This document shows positions 23,813 to 31,728 of a stretch of DNA of 38,233 nucleotides, one piece after another (within the stretch, counting starts at the first letter, position 1; each line of letters starts with the position of its first letter). A model generated the notes under the pieces. The model worked only from the letters and a program-made list of their open reading frames with translations, searched no databases and was not told the origin of the DNA. The position numbers were made by a program, and so were the translations under genes. This stretch comes from Actinomyces urogenitalis DSM 15434 (GTDB lineage: Bacteria > Actinomycetota > Actinomycetes > Actinomycetales > Actinomycetaceae): assembly GCF_000159035.1 (NCBI RefSeq), contig NZ_DS999576.1:152504-190736 (forward strand). Direction: 5' to 3'.

Positions 23813-24625
23813 GTGGCTTCGACTCAGCACCGCACCATAACGCCCTTCTACCGCTTCGCCGCGCGAGGGGTGATCATCCCCTTCCTCAAGGCCGTCTCGC
23901 GCCAGCAGGTGACGGGGCTGGAGAACATCCCGCGCTCGGGCGGGTTCGTGGCGGTGGCCAACCACTTGTCCGAGCTGGACTCGCTGACGGCCATGCGCGC
24001 GCTGGTGGATGCTGACGTCCCGGTCTACTCCCTGGCGAAGTCCAGCCTGTTCGAGATCCCGGTGCTGGGTCACGTCTTCAAGGCCGGTGGCCAGATCCCG
24101 GTCTACCGCGGCACGGACAAGGCGGGCAACGCTCTGGTGGAGGCCGAGCGGCGCCTGCGTGCCGGGGACGCCATCATGGTTTTCCCTGAGGGTACGCTCT
24201 CGCGCGACCCCCTTCAGTGGCCGATGACCGGCAAGACGGGTGCGGCCCGCTTGGCGATGGCCACCGGTGTCCCCGTCCTGCCCATGGGACAGTGGGGTCC
24301 GCAGGACATCCTTGACTCCTTCGAGGGCGGAGGCTTCCACCCCTTCCCACGCAAGGACGTGCGCGTGAGCATCGGTGAGCCCTTCACCCTGGAGGCCTTT
24401 GGCTCCGACACCACGGACCGCGACGCCGTGCGTGAGGCGACGGCTGAGATCATGCGCCGCATCACCGCGATCGTGGAGGATCTGCGCGGGCTCAAAGCCC
24501 CACGCCCCTATGACCTCCACTATGACGGCAACCCGGGCAAGAACAAGCACGGCCGGGACAAGCGCGGCACGCGTCGCCCCGATCCACTGCCCGGGCAGGA
24601 GGGCGACGGCGAGGCTCAGGCATGA
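23813..24625 (+). CDS. plsC: 1-acyl-sn-glycerol-3-phosphate acyltransferase (PlsC family)
   Basis: This 270-residue membrane-associated acyltransferase makes phosphatidic acid from lysophosphatidic acid. The catalytic NHX4D box is NHLSELD (His51, Asp56), and the phosphate-binding motif is FPEGTLSRD (from about 124). The first 30 residues are amphipathic to hydrophobic and may lie on the membrane. The last 35 residues are charged and Gly/Pro-rich (KNKHGRDKRGTRR), beyond the usual domain end. The GTG start follows TAGAGT by six bases. Its stop overlaps the gpsA ATG (ATGA), so the enzyme is co-translated with the glycerol-3-phosphate supplier, matching their pathway. Confidence 0.93.
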   Translation: MASTQHRTITPFYRFAARGVIIPFLKAVSRQQVTGLENIPRSGGFVAVANHLSELDSLTAMRALVDADVPVYSLAKSSLFEIPVLGHVFKAGGQIPVYRGTDKAGNALVEAERRLRAGDAIMVFPEGTLSRDPLQWPMTGKTGAARLAMATGVPVLPMGQWGPQDILDSFEGGGFHPFPRKDVRVSIGEPFTLEAFGSDTTDRDAVREATAEIMRRITAIVEDLRGLKAPRPYDLHYDGNPGKNKHGRDKRGTRRPDPLPGQEGDGEAQA

Positions 24626-25647
24626 GCGGCTTCTCGCGTGCCGCCGTGATCGGCTCAGGCGCCTGGGGAACCACCTTCGCCTGCCTGCTGGCCAGTGCCG
24701 GCACCCCGACGACGATCTGGGCGCGTCGGGCTGAGCTGGCCGATGAGATCAACGCGGGTACCAATGCCCGCTATCTTCCCGGTACGCCGCTACCGGCCGG
24801 GATCAGCGCCACCACGGACCTGGGGGAGGCCGTGGACGGCGCGGGGATCGTCGTCGTCGCGGTGCCCTCGCAGGTCTCGCGCCAGGTGCTCGCGCCCTTG
24901 GCCGGCGCTCTCGCGCCCGGAGCCGTGGCCGTGTCACTGATGAAGGGCATTGAGCTGGGGACCGGGCTGCGCATGAGCCAGGTCCTCGGCCAGGCGCTGG
25001 AGCTGGAGGAGGGGCGTATCGCCGTCGTCTCCGGGCCGAACCTGGCCGATGAGATCGCGGCAGGCCAGCCCACGGCCACGGTGGTGGCCGCACGTGATCC
25101 GCAGGTGGCGACGGCGGTGGCGGGCGCCTGCGCGACCGCGACCTTCCGGCCCTACACCAACACCGACGTGCTCGGTGTGGAGCTGTGTGGGGCGGTCAAG
25201 AACGTCATCGCCCTGGCCGTGGGAATCGCGGCCGGACGGGGTATGGGGGACAACTCCAAGGCCACGATCATCACCCGGGGACTGGTGGAGATCACACGGC
25301 TCGGGCTCGCGCTGGGTGCGGCGCCGGAGACCTTCGCGGGGCTGGCGGGCATGGGAGACCTCGTGGCCACCTGCTCCTCTCCGCTGTCACGCAACCAGAC
25401 CTTCGGGCGCCGGCTGGGGGAGGGCATGAGCGTGGCCGAGGCCTCGGCTGCCTCACGTGGCGTGGCTGAGGGGGCCAAGTCGGCTCGCGCTGTGCTGGAC
25501 CTGGCTGAGGCGCACGGCGTCGAGATGCCGATCACCGCCGGCGTGGTGGCCGTGGTGGAGGGGTCCGCGACGGTTCCCGAGGTCACTGACGCCTTGCTCG
25601 CTCGCCCGCGCAAGGCTGAGGGCGTCCACGCCACGCCGCAGGCCTGA
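24622..25647 (+). CDS. gpsA: Glycerol-3-phosphate dehydrogenase [NAD(P)+]
   Basis: GpsA reduces dihydroxyacetone phosphate to sn-glycerol-3-phosphate for phospholipid synthesis. The 341-residue cytosolic protein has the Rossmann motif GSGAWGTT (11-18), VSLMKGIE, SGPNLADEIAAGQPT, the catalytic Lys193 in CGAVKNVIALAVGIA, and the substrate loop DNSKATIITRGLVEI followed by GLAGMGDLVATCSS. The start overlaps the plsC stop by four bases. It is the last gene of this unit, followed after 70 bp by the end of the convergent lipoprotein gene. Confidence 0.97.
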   Translation: MSGFSRAAVIGSGAWGTTFACLLASAGTPTTIWARRAELADEINAGTNARYLPGTPLPAGISATTDLGEAVDGAGIVVVAVPSQVSRQVLAPLAGALAPGAVAVSLMKGIELGTGLRMSQVLGQALELEEGRIAVVSGPNLADEIAAGQPTATVVAARDPQVATAVAGACATATFRPYTNTDVLGVELCGAVKNVIALAVGIAAGRGMGDNSKATIITRGLVEITRLGLALGAAPETFAGLAGMGDLVATCSSPLSRNQTFGRRLGEGMSVAEASAASRGVAEGAKSARAVLDLAEAHGVEMPITAGVVAVVEGSATVPEVTDALLARPRKAEGVHATPQA

Positions 25648-25717
25648 GCATCTCTCGCCCGTCTACCGCCGCAGGCCTGGTCCTGCGCCGTCGGGGTACC
25701 CCGGGCAGGTCTCCTGA

Positions 25718-26419
25718 TCAGGGCTGGCGGACGTCGATGACCAGGCGGGAGGGCTCAGAGAGCGTGAAGACCCGGTACTGGGTCGACTCCGTGCCCAGCA
25801 CCAGCTGGAACTGGTCCTCAAAGGTCCGGTCCAGGTAGACCTGCTTGAGGGCCGTGCCACCGGCGTTGACCAGGGCGGGGCCGTCGTAGTCGATCTGCTG
25901 GTCCTGCTCGGTCATGGGCATCTGGGTGCCGCGGCCGTAAACGCGGATGAGGTGGCTGCCCTCCAGGCTGAGGGGATCGCCCTTGCCCTGGGTCGAGGCC
26001 TCATCGACGACGTCAGCGAACCAGCCGATCGTGCCGGTGCCCGAGGTCTGGACGACCACCCGGTCATAGCCCTCGTGGACTCCCGTGCGCAGGGCCGTCT
26101 CCACACCCGCCTCGCCGCTGGGCTCCGACTCGGAGTGCCCCTCGGTCCAGGCAGCCTCAGGGTCCTGGGCAGACTCCTGCGCGGTCAAGGCCTGGCTCGT
26201 GGCCTCGGCTGAGGCGGAAGCCGACGGCGTCGCTGAAGCAGCCGGGGAGGACACCGACGGCGAAGGCGAGGACGCGGCTGACCCGGCCCCCGACGTCGAG
26301 CCGCAGGCGGCCAGAGCACCTGCCAGGACCGCGCCGAGCCCGCCAGCGAGCACCCCGCGGCGTGTGAGGTCTGTGGTGCCGTGAGCGCCGCGTGCGCCAG
26401 TGCGAGACGAGGTCGTCAT
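25718..26419 (-). CDS. AMIN-like domain lipoprotein with Tat-type signal
   Basis: This is a 233-residue exported protein. Its N-terminus has a twin-arginine-like segment (DLTRRGVLAGG), a hydrophobic stretch and a lipobox LAAC, so it should be a Tat-exported lipoprotein. Next comes a Ser/Ala/Pro-rich spacer of about 40 residues. The C-terminal 140 residues form an all-beta AMIN-like domain: YDRVVVQTSGTGTIGWFADVV, HLIRVYGRGTQMP, then the ending FTLSEPSRLVIDVRQP. The final PSRLVIDVR motif is typical. These domains are thought to bind cell-wall polymers; the role here is unknown. The ATG at 26419 is preceded by AGGAGGA; the longer open frame upstream is antisense to ddl and is rejected. Confidence 0.85.
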   Translation of the reverse strand: MTTSSRTGARGAHGTTDLTRRGVLAGGLGAVLAGALAACGSTSGAGSAASSPSPSVSSPAASATPSASASAEATSQALTAQESAQDPEAAWTEGHSESEPSGEAGVETALRTGVHEGYDRVVVQTSGTGTIGWFADVVDEASTQGKGDPLSLEGSHLIRVYGRGTQMPMTEQDQQIDYDGPALVNAGGTALKQVYLDRTFEDQFQLVLGTESTQYRVFTLSEPSRLVIDVRQP

Positions 26420-26500
26420 CGGGTCCTCCTGAGGATGTGGACGGGCTTGGCTTCCACCAGGGTACGGGCACGGCGTCACGGAAGCAGTCAGCCAAGGCGG

Positions 26501-26506
26501 TAGCGT
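26501..26506 (+). promoter_or_regulatory. -10 element TAGCGT, leaderless start of ddl
   Basis: TAGCGT is followed by seven bases and the ATG at 26514. No ribosome-binding site is visible, consistent with a leaderless mRNA. Confidence 0.5.
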
Positions 26507-26513
26507 TGCGGCC

Positions 26514-27728
26514 ATGTCGTCCACGAACGCGCCTGAGACCGCCACCAGCCGACCCCTGACCGCTTCGCCCGGGACCGAGCCGGGCACGGCCAGCGAGGCC
26601 GGCGTCGCACGCAAGCCGCGCGTCGCCGTCGTCTTTGGGGGCCGCAGCGGTGAGCACACGATCTCCTGCGCCACCGCGGCCGGGGTCCTGTCCGCGATCG
26701 ACCGTGATCGCTTTGACGTCCTGCCGGTGGGCATCACCCTGGACGGGCAGTGGCTGCTGGTTGACGACGACCCAGCCGCCCTGGCCCTGGACGAGTCCCG
26801 CCCGCCGGTCGAGATCACGGCCGAGGGCCTGGGGCGCGGCGAGCTCGCGATGCGACTGGGCGGGGGAGCCTTCACCGCCGTCACCCCCACCGGCCCCAAG
26901 GTGCTGGGCGAGGTCGACGTCGTCCTGCCCCTGTTGCACGGCCCCTACGGTGAGGACGGCACCATCCAGGGCATGCTGGAGATGCTGGACATCCCCTACG
27001 TGGGATGCGGCGTGCTCGCCTCGGCCGCCGGCATGGATAAGCAGGTCACCAAGGTGCTGCTCAATGCCGCCGGGATCCCGACCGCCCAGCATGTAGTGGT
27101 CCACCCCCACCGTTGGGACAGTGAGCGTGAGCTCATCCTGGACGCCTGTGAGGCCCTGACCTACCCGCTCTTCGTCAAGCCCGCCCGAGCCGGCAGCTCG
27201 CTGGGCATCACCAAGGTCGAACGCCGGGAGGACCTGCCCGCGGCCATCGAGGCGGCACGCGAGGTCGACCCCAAGGTGCTGGTCGAGTCCGGCGTCGAGG
27301 GCCGGGAGGTGGAGGTCGCCGTCCTGGACGGTCACCACGGCGCCGCCCCACGCGTGGCCGAGCCCGGCGAGATCGTCATGGACGCCTCCCACGGGGCCGG
27401 GGAGTTCTACGACTACGAGACCAAGTACCTGGCTCACGACGCCGTCCAGATGGTCTGCCCGGCGCGCGTGAGCCACCAGGAGTCCGAGCTGCTCAAGGAG
27501 ACGGCGGCCCGCGCTTTCGAGGCGCTAGGCGGGGAGGGCCTCATGCGCGTGGACTTCTTCCTCACCCCGCGCGGGGAGGCTGTGGTCAATGAGGTGAACA
27601 CGATGCCCGGGTTCACTCCCTTCTCCATGTACCCCTACATGTGGCAGGTGTCTGGCCTGAGCTACACGGACCTGGTCAGCGAGCTCATTGAGCTGGCGCT
27701 GGAACGCCCGCGCAGCGTCAACCGCTGA
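26514..27728 (+). CDS. ddl: D-alanine--D-alanine ligase
   Basis: Ddl joins two D-alanines using ATP for the peptidoglycan precursor; it is the target of D-cycloserine. The 404-residue ATP-grasp protein has the N-terminal VVFGGRSGEHTISCATA, LLHGPYGEDGTIQGMLEMLDIPYVGCGV, MDKQVTKVLL, FVKPARAGSSLGITKV, then VEVAVLDG and the metal-binding end RVDFFL...VNEVNTMPGFTPFSMYP. The E-H in GRSGEHTIS and the Tyr of the omega-loop (AGEFYDYETKY) indicate a D-Ala-D-Ala rather than D-Ala-D-Lac ligase. The first 33 residues (Ser/Thr/Pro-rich) are extra. The start is set by TAGCGT seven bases upstream. thiL lies 41 bp downstream. Confidence 0.96.
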   Translation: MSSTNAPETATSRPLTASPGTEPGTASEAGVARKPRVAVVFGGRSGEHTISCATAAGVLSAIDRDRFDVLPVGITLDGQWLLVDDDPAALALDESRPPVEITAEGLGRGELAMRLGGGAFTAVTPTGPKVLGEVDVVLPLLHGPYGEDGTIQGMLEMLDIPYVGCGVLASAAGMDKQVTKVLLNAAGIPTAQHVVVHPHRWDSERELILDACEALTYPLFVKPARAGSSLGITKVERREDLPAAIEAAREVDPKVLVESGVEGREVEVAVLDGHHGAAPRVAEPGEIVMDASHGAGEFYDYETKYLAHDAVQMVCPARVSHQESELLKETAARAFEALGGEGLMRVDFFLTPRGEAVVNEVNTMPGFTPFSMYPYMWQVSGLSYTDLVSELIELALERPRSVNR

Positions 27729-27769
27729 GCGAGGCGACGCGCGCGGGCGGCACGGAGAGACAGGCAGAC

Positions 27770-28963
27770 GTGGGCAGGACGGGATCCCGGGCCGGTCACC
27801 GCGGCACGACGACGGCGCGACCAGGAGGCTCGCTGGCCTCGCCTGCCACGGTGGCCGAGCTGGGGGAGGCGGGCCTGCTGGCCGTGATCACGCCGTTGCT
27901 GCCGGCCAGCCCCGTCCAGGTGGTGGGCAACGGGGACGACTGTGCGGTGCTCGCGGCGCCCGACGGGCGCTACGTGGTCTCCACCGACGTCCTCGTGGAG
28001 GGCCACCACTTCCGCACCGACTGGTCGGGCCCTGAGCAGGTCGGGCGGCGCGCGGCTGCCCAGAACCTCGCCGACGCCGCTGCCATGGGAGCGCGGCCGG
28101 TAGCCCTCGTGGTCAGCCTCGTCCTGCCAGGCGACACTCCTGTGTCCTGGATGGAGGGACTGGCCCGGGGCCTGGGTGAGGAGTGCCGCAAGGCTGGGGC
28201 CGGCGTCGTCGGTGGGGACCTGAGCGCGGGGGAGAGCATCGTCATTGCCGTCACCGTCCACGGGGACTTGGAGGGCCGTGAGCCGGTCCTGCGCAGCGGG
28301 GCACGGGCCGGGGACCTCGTGGTCCACGCCGGCGACCTGGGCCTGAGCGCGGCAGGGCTGGCGCTGCTGGAGGCCGGAGCGGCGCCGGGCTGTCACGGAG
28401 GCTGTGAGGCACCTTGGACGGAGGACGGCGATCGCGCCGCTCGCCTCGGAGGTGGGGCCGGTGCGGGTGCCAAGGAGGCGGGACTCATCCGCCGCTGCGT
28501 GGAGCGTTTCCTCGCGCCGGCGCCGCCGATTCAGGCTGGGCCCGCGCTCGCGGAGACTGGTGCCCACGCGATGATGGACGTCTCGGACTCCCTGCTGCGC
28601 GACTGTGGACGGATCGCGGCGGCCAGCGGCGTCGTCGTCGACCTGGACGATCCTGAGGACCCGCGCACGGTGCTGGGTCGGGTGGCCGCGGCACTGGAGC
28701 CTGTGGCGCAGGTGGTGCTGGAGGCTCGCGGTCAGGGGGAGCCTGGCGGTGCGGCGAGGCTCGCGCGCCAGTGGGTGCTGACCGGGGGAGAGGACCACGG
28801 CATGCTCGCCTGCGTGCCGGCTGACGCGATCCTGCCCGAGGGGGTGCGCGTCATCGGGCGCGTGCTCGAAGTCGGTGAGCCTACCGGGCAGTCGGCGCCG
28901 GGAGTCCTCGTCGGGGGACGGCCGTGGACGGGCGCGCTGGGCTGGGACCACTTCGCCGGCTGA
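27770..28963 (+). CDS. thiL: Thiamine-monophosphate kinase
   Basis: ThiL phosphorylates thiamine monophosphate to thiamine diphosphate, the active cofactor. The 397-residue protein has VGNGDDCAVL, VSTDVLVEGHHFR, QNLADAAAMGARP, GVVGGDLS, MMDVSDSLLRDCGRIA and GGEDHGML, the ordered metal- and ATP-binding motifs of the family. It is longer than the usual 310-330 residues. There is a Ser/Gly-rich N-terminal extension, and a glycine-rich insertion of roughly 25-30 residues after GLALLEAGAAPG with two cysteines (CHGGC). The start is taken as GTG 27770 with only a weak ribosome-binding site, so the N-terminus is uncertain. It follows ddl by 41 bp, and ddl-thiL linkage is common in Actinobacteria. Confidence 0.92.
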   Translation: MGRTGSRAGHRGTTTARPGGSLASPATVAELGEAGLLAVITPLLPASPVQVVGNGDDCAVLAAPDGRYVVSTDVLVEGHHFRTDWSGPEQVGRRAAAQNLADAAAMGARPVALVVSLVLPGDTPVSWMEGLARGLGEECRKAGAGVVGGDLSAGESIVIAVTVHGDLEGREPVLRSGARAGDLVVHAGDLGLSAAGLALLEAGAAPGCHGGCEAPWTEDGDRAARLGGGAGAGAKEAGLIRRCVERFLAPAPPIQAGPALAETGAHAMMDVSDSLLRDCGRIAAASGVVVDLDDPEDPRTVLGRVAAALEPVAQVVLEARGQGEPGGAARLARQWVLTGGEDHGMLACVPADAILPEGVRVIGRVLEVGEPTGQSAPGVLVGGRPWTGALGWDHFAG

Positions 28964-29077
28964 GTGGGTGGCTCTTTCGTTGTGGTTGCAACTGGGGAGT
29001 GGGCTTGAGTCTTTTTCTGGGGTGCTGAGATCGTGCTTGCGGACCTGAGGAGGTCGTATAGGCCTGCGCTCGGGCGG

Positions 29078-29194
29078 TTGGAACGTGCTGCGGCGGATGC
29101 GTGCGTCGGTACGCGACGAGAACGTGCCTGACGAGGCTTGGGACGCACGTATGCGTGGCGTCAAGGCGCACTCATCTGCGTAGGGCCGTTCCAA
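29078..29194. repeat. 117-bp dyad-symmetric element in the thiL-rpmB gap
   Basis: The interval 28964-29308 holds no gene. Inside it lies a long imperfect palindrome centred at 29136. The outer arms TTGGAACG (29078-29085) and CGTTCCAA (29187-29194) pair perfectly. The inner 79 bp (29097-29175) aligns with its own reverse complement without gaps at about two-thirds identity. As a result both strands can encode similar short peptides (MRRYATRTCL and MRLDATHTCV), a by-product of the symmetry. Flanking bases further out also show traces of symmetry. It may be two diverged inverted copies of a repeat, or a large RNA hairpin. The preceding 28975-29065 is less GC-rich and T-rich, unlike its neighbours. 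Confidence 0.5.
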
Positions 29195-29237
29195 TGGGCG
29201 TAGGGCGCCTGATAGCCCAGCCTCGAGCCCGCAACCG

Positions 29238-29289
29238 CCCCCCAAGTGCGGCTCGCAGACCGCCGCCCCCCCCAGGCACCATCCCCCCC
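29238..29289. repeat. Three C homopolymer tracts (6, 8 and 7 bases)
   Basis: Runs of 6, 8 and 7 cytosines lie at 29238-29243, 29266-29273 and 29283-29289. On the minus strand they are G-tracts just downstream of the rpmB terminator. They are prone to slippage or sequencing error, and no gene crosses them. Confidence 0.7.
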
Positions 29290-29308
29290 AGGGCCCGCCA
29301 GGCACGAC

Positions 29309-29338
29309 GAAGGCCGCCACCCGAGGGTGACGGCCTTC
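29309..29338 (-). terminator. rpmB terminator
   Basis: A 14-bp stem with one mismatch (29309-29322 with 29325-29338) and a tight loop centred on CGAG lies about 25 bp after the rpmB stop on the minus strand. Confidence 0.75.
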
Positions 29339-29362
29339 CAGCGCCAGATCGGCAGGCTGCGC

Positions 29363-29554
29363 TCAGATGTTGCGCGTGACCTTGCCGGCCTTGAGGCAGG
29401 AGGTGCACACGTTCAGGCGCTTGGGGGCGCCGTTCACGAGAGCACGCACTCGCTGGATGTTGGGGTTCCACCGGCGGTTGGTCCGCACGTGGGAGTGCGA
29501 GACGCTCTTGCCGAAGATGGGGCCCTTGCCGCAGACGTCGCACACAGCAGCCAC
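29363..29554 (-). CDS. rpmB: 50S ribosomal protein L28 (zinc-ribbon form)
   Basis: This 63-residue ribosomal protein begins MAAVCDVCGKGPIFG, has the SHSHVRTNRRWNPNIQ core, and ends CTSCLKAGKVTRNI. The two CxxC pairs (Cys5, Cys8 and the C-terminal pair) make this the zinc-binding form. Zinc-free L28 paralogues replace such forms during zinc starvation in many Actinobacteria. The start is a GTG at 29554 with AGGAG at good spacing, which the shorter family length supports. It is a single-gene unit between its own promoter and terminator, divergent from the DAK2 gene. Confidence 0.97.
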   Translation of the reverse strand: MAAVCDVCGKGPIFGKSVSHSHVRTNRRWNPNIQRVRALVNGAPKRLNVCTSCLKAGKVTRNI

Positions 29555-29649
29555 GGTCTCACTCCTGAATCTTCAATGCTTCAACGCTCGGACTCGTCGT
29601 CCGGCGCTAGGTCCACCGCCCGGGGAGTGCTCCCTCGGGCAACCCGGAC

Positions 29650-29679
29650 ACTGTATCGAACTTCGGGGCCCGCTCCCAA
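29650..29679 (-). promoter_or_regulatory. rpmB promoter
   Basis: On the minus strand TTGGGA (29674-29679) and TACAGT (29650-29655) are 18 bases apart. The leader would be about 90 nt. No Zur box is obvious. Confidence 0.5.
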
Positions 29680-29746
29680 GCGCATCCAGCGTGGGCTGAG
29701 GCACAACCGTGCCACCTGGCTGGCGCAGCCAACCGCCTCAGGCAGG

Positions 29747-29752
29747 TAGCCT
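29747..29752 (+). promoter_or_regulatory. -10 element TAGCCT of the DAK2-domain gene
   Basis: TAGCCT lies 34 bases before the GTG, giving a short leader that contains AAGGAGG (29775-29781). This gene is therefore not leaderless, unlike several others in the window. Confidence 0.45.
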
Positions 29753-29785
29753 TGAGGGTATCCCACGGCACGCAAGGAGGACGAG

Positions 29786-31717
29786 GTGAAGGACGACGGC
29801 GCACGCCTGACCCCCCAGAGCGTGGACGCCGAGGCCCTGCGCACCTGGTTCTCCCTGGCCAGGGACACTGCCGAGGCCACCCGCAGCCTGGTCGACTCTC
29901 TCAACGTCTTCCCCGTCCCTGACTCTGACACGGGAACGAACGTCGCCCTCACCCTGCGCTCGGCGGTCGAGGCGCTCAGGCTGCTGCCGGCAGGAGCTGA
30001 CGCCGCCCAGGTCTCCCGGGCTGCCGCTGACGGGGCCGTGCGCGGCGCCCGCGGCAACTCCGGACTCCTGGTCTCCCAGGCGCTGTCCGCCCTGGCGGAC
30101 GAGGTCGCGCAGGCTCCGGACCCGAGCGGGCTGCGGCCGGTGGAGCTGGTGCACGCCTACGAGCGCATCGCCTCCACCACCTGGGCGGCGGTCTCACGGC
30201 CGGTGACCGGGACGCTGCTGACGGTGGCCCGCGATGCTGCGAGCACGGCACGCCAGACCCTCCAGGACGCCGATGCCGCACACCCGGCGACGGTGGCGGA
30301 CATCGCGGCCGCGGCGGCCCTGGGCGCTCAGGAGTCCGTGGTCGAGACCGCAGGAATGGGGCACGGCCCGGTCGACGCCGGAGGAGCTGCCCTCATGCTG
30401 CTGCTGACGGCACTGTCCGACTGCCTGGGAGAGCAGGCGCAGGCCGCAGGCTCTGTGACCACGGGAGTCTCGGGGACGGCGTCAGAGGCGACCTATACGC
30501 GGGTAGCCCACCAGATGCTCATTGACCTGGCCAGCTCCGGCACGCCTCACGGTCACCTCTACGACGCCCAGGCCTCGCCCGACGCCTCGACCGGGGAGTT
30601 CGAGGTCATGTACCTGCTGGAGGCCACCGCCTCGCAGGCCGCTGCCCTGCGCCGCCAGCTGGAGGCCGTGGGAGACAGCGTGGGCGTGGTCGGCACCCCG
30701 GACGCCCTGGGAGTGGGGCTCTACCAGGTCCACGTCCATACGGACACCCCGCGCGCGGCGCTGCCTCGCGGTGGGCGTGCCCGCCAGGTGTGCATCCACC
30801 ACCTGACCCCGACCACCATGGCGCTGGCCGGGGGCTGGGACGCAGCCGAGCCGCCGCTGGCCTTCGCCCACCCCGCCCAGGCGCAGGCCAGCAACGTCAT
30901 CTCCCTGGAGCGCCTGGCTGCCAGGCGTCAACGCCGCGAGGCTGAGCGCGAGGCAGGTCTGCGTACTCACCCGTCCCAAGGTGGAGCCCCCTTGCCGCGT
31001 CCCCAGGAGCGCGTAGGCGTCATCGCCTGCACCCGAGCCCCGGGCCTCATTGAGCAGCTGGCCCGCACCGGCGCCGTCGTCGTCCTCGATCCCGAGCGCG
31101 AGGGCATCGTCAGGGCCGTGGGTGACCTGGGCCTGGCTCAGGTCCTCGTCCTTCCCTGCGACGACGACGGCGCAGCCGCGGCCCACGAGGCGGCTCGTTA
31201 CCTGGCTGCCCGGGCTGTGCCCTCGGTCGTCTCGGGTCCGACGGGGGCGCGCCTGGCCGCCCAGGTCGACCCCGTGCCGGGCCAGGGCCTCAACAGCCCT
31301 CAGCTGCTGGTGGCCGATACCGACGACGAGGCTCGTGCCCTGGCTGCAGCGGTGGCCGTGGCTGGTTCTGTACCGGGTGGGCCTGGGGGAACCGGCGTGA
31401 CGACGCCGGAGAGCACCAGCCTGACCGAGCTGGCCCGTCGCGCGAGCCTGGCAGGTGCGCATATGCGCACCCTGGCCTTCGACGGTGCCCAGGCCGAGGC
31501 CGAGTCCGTCGCCTTCGCCGTCGCCAGTCTGCTGCGCGGCGACGACGAGTTGGTCACCGTTATCCTGGGCCGTGACGCCCTGCCGGACGTCGGCTCACTG
31601 GCGGCCACCGCCGTCGCCCAGCGGGCTGAGACCCTGACCGGCTCGGCCGAGGCTATCGAGGTCGTCGTCCATGCCGGCGGCCAGGTCGCCCCAGATGTCC
31701 TCATCGCCGTCGAGTAG
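29786..31717 (+). CDS. DAK2 domain protein, fatty-acid-kinase-like (FakA/YloV)
   Basis: This 643-residue protein has an N-terminal DhaL (DAK2) domain (about 15-205). It contains the Mg-ATP motif NVFPVPDSDTGTN and the conserved GARGNSGLLVSQ and RPVTGTLLTVARDAA. A middle domain follows (about 230-345; GEFEVMYLLEA, VHVHTDTP), then a C-terminal DegV-like/DAK-phosphatase-type region (about 405-640). The order matches FakA, which phosphorylates fatty acids held by FakB proteins; whether this one has that substrate is not shown, and no fakB is adjacent. FakA usually reads PDGDTGTN, so the Ser is a small variation. It lies 11 bp before recG, a linkage seen across Gram-positive bacteria. Confidence 0.85.
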   Translation: MKDDGARLTPQSVDAEALRTWFSLARDTAEATRSLVDSLNVFPVPDSDTGTNVALTLRSAVEALRLLPAGADAAQVSRAAADGAVRGARGNSGLLVSQALSALADEVAQAPDPSGLRPVELVHAYERIASTTWAAVSRPVTGTLLTVARDAASTARQTLQDADAAHPATVADIAAAAALGAQESVVETAGMGHGPVDAGGAALMLLLTALSDCLGEQAQAAGSVTTGVSGTASEATYTRVAHQMLIDLASSGTPHGHLYDAQASPDASTGEFEVMYLLEATASQAAALRRQLEAVGDSVGVVGTPDALGVGLYQVHVHTDTPRAALPRGGRARQVCIHHLTPTTMALAGGWDAAEPPLAFAHPAQAQASNVISLERLAARRQRREAEREAGLRTHPSQGGAPLPRPQERVGVIACTRAPGLIEQLARTGAVVVLDPEREGIVRAVGDLGLAQVLVLPCDDDGAAAAHEAARYLAARAVPSVVSGPTGARLAAQVDPVPGQGLNSPQLLVADTDDEARALAAAVAVAGSVPGGPGGTGVTTPESTSLTELARRASLAGAHMRTLAFDGAQAEAESVAFAVASLLRGDDELVTVILGRDALPDVGSLAATAVAQRAETLTGSAEAIEVVVHAGGQVAPDVLIAVE

Positions 31718-31728
31718 CACCTACCACC

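Noticed and set aside
25668-25711. Possible terminator between gpsA and the convergent lipoprotein gene
   Set aside because: Only short repeats (GCAGG/CCTGC and the palindrome GGGGTACCCC) are present; no stem long enough to call.
28732-29171. Minus-strand frames of 138 and 96 residues over the thiL end and the thiL-rpmB gap
   Set aside because: They run into thiL antisense and lack domains; similarity of the 96-residue frame to a plus-strand peptide is a by-product of DNA dyad symmetry.
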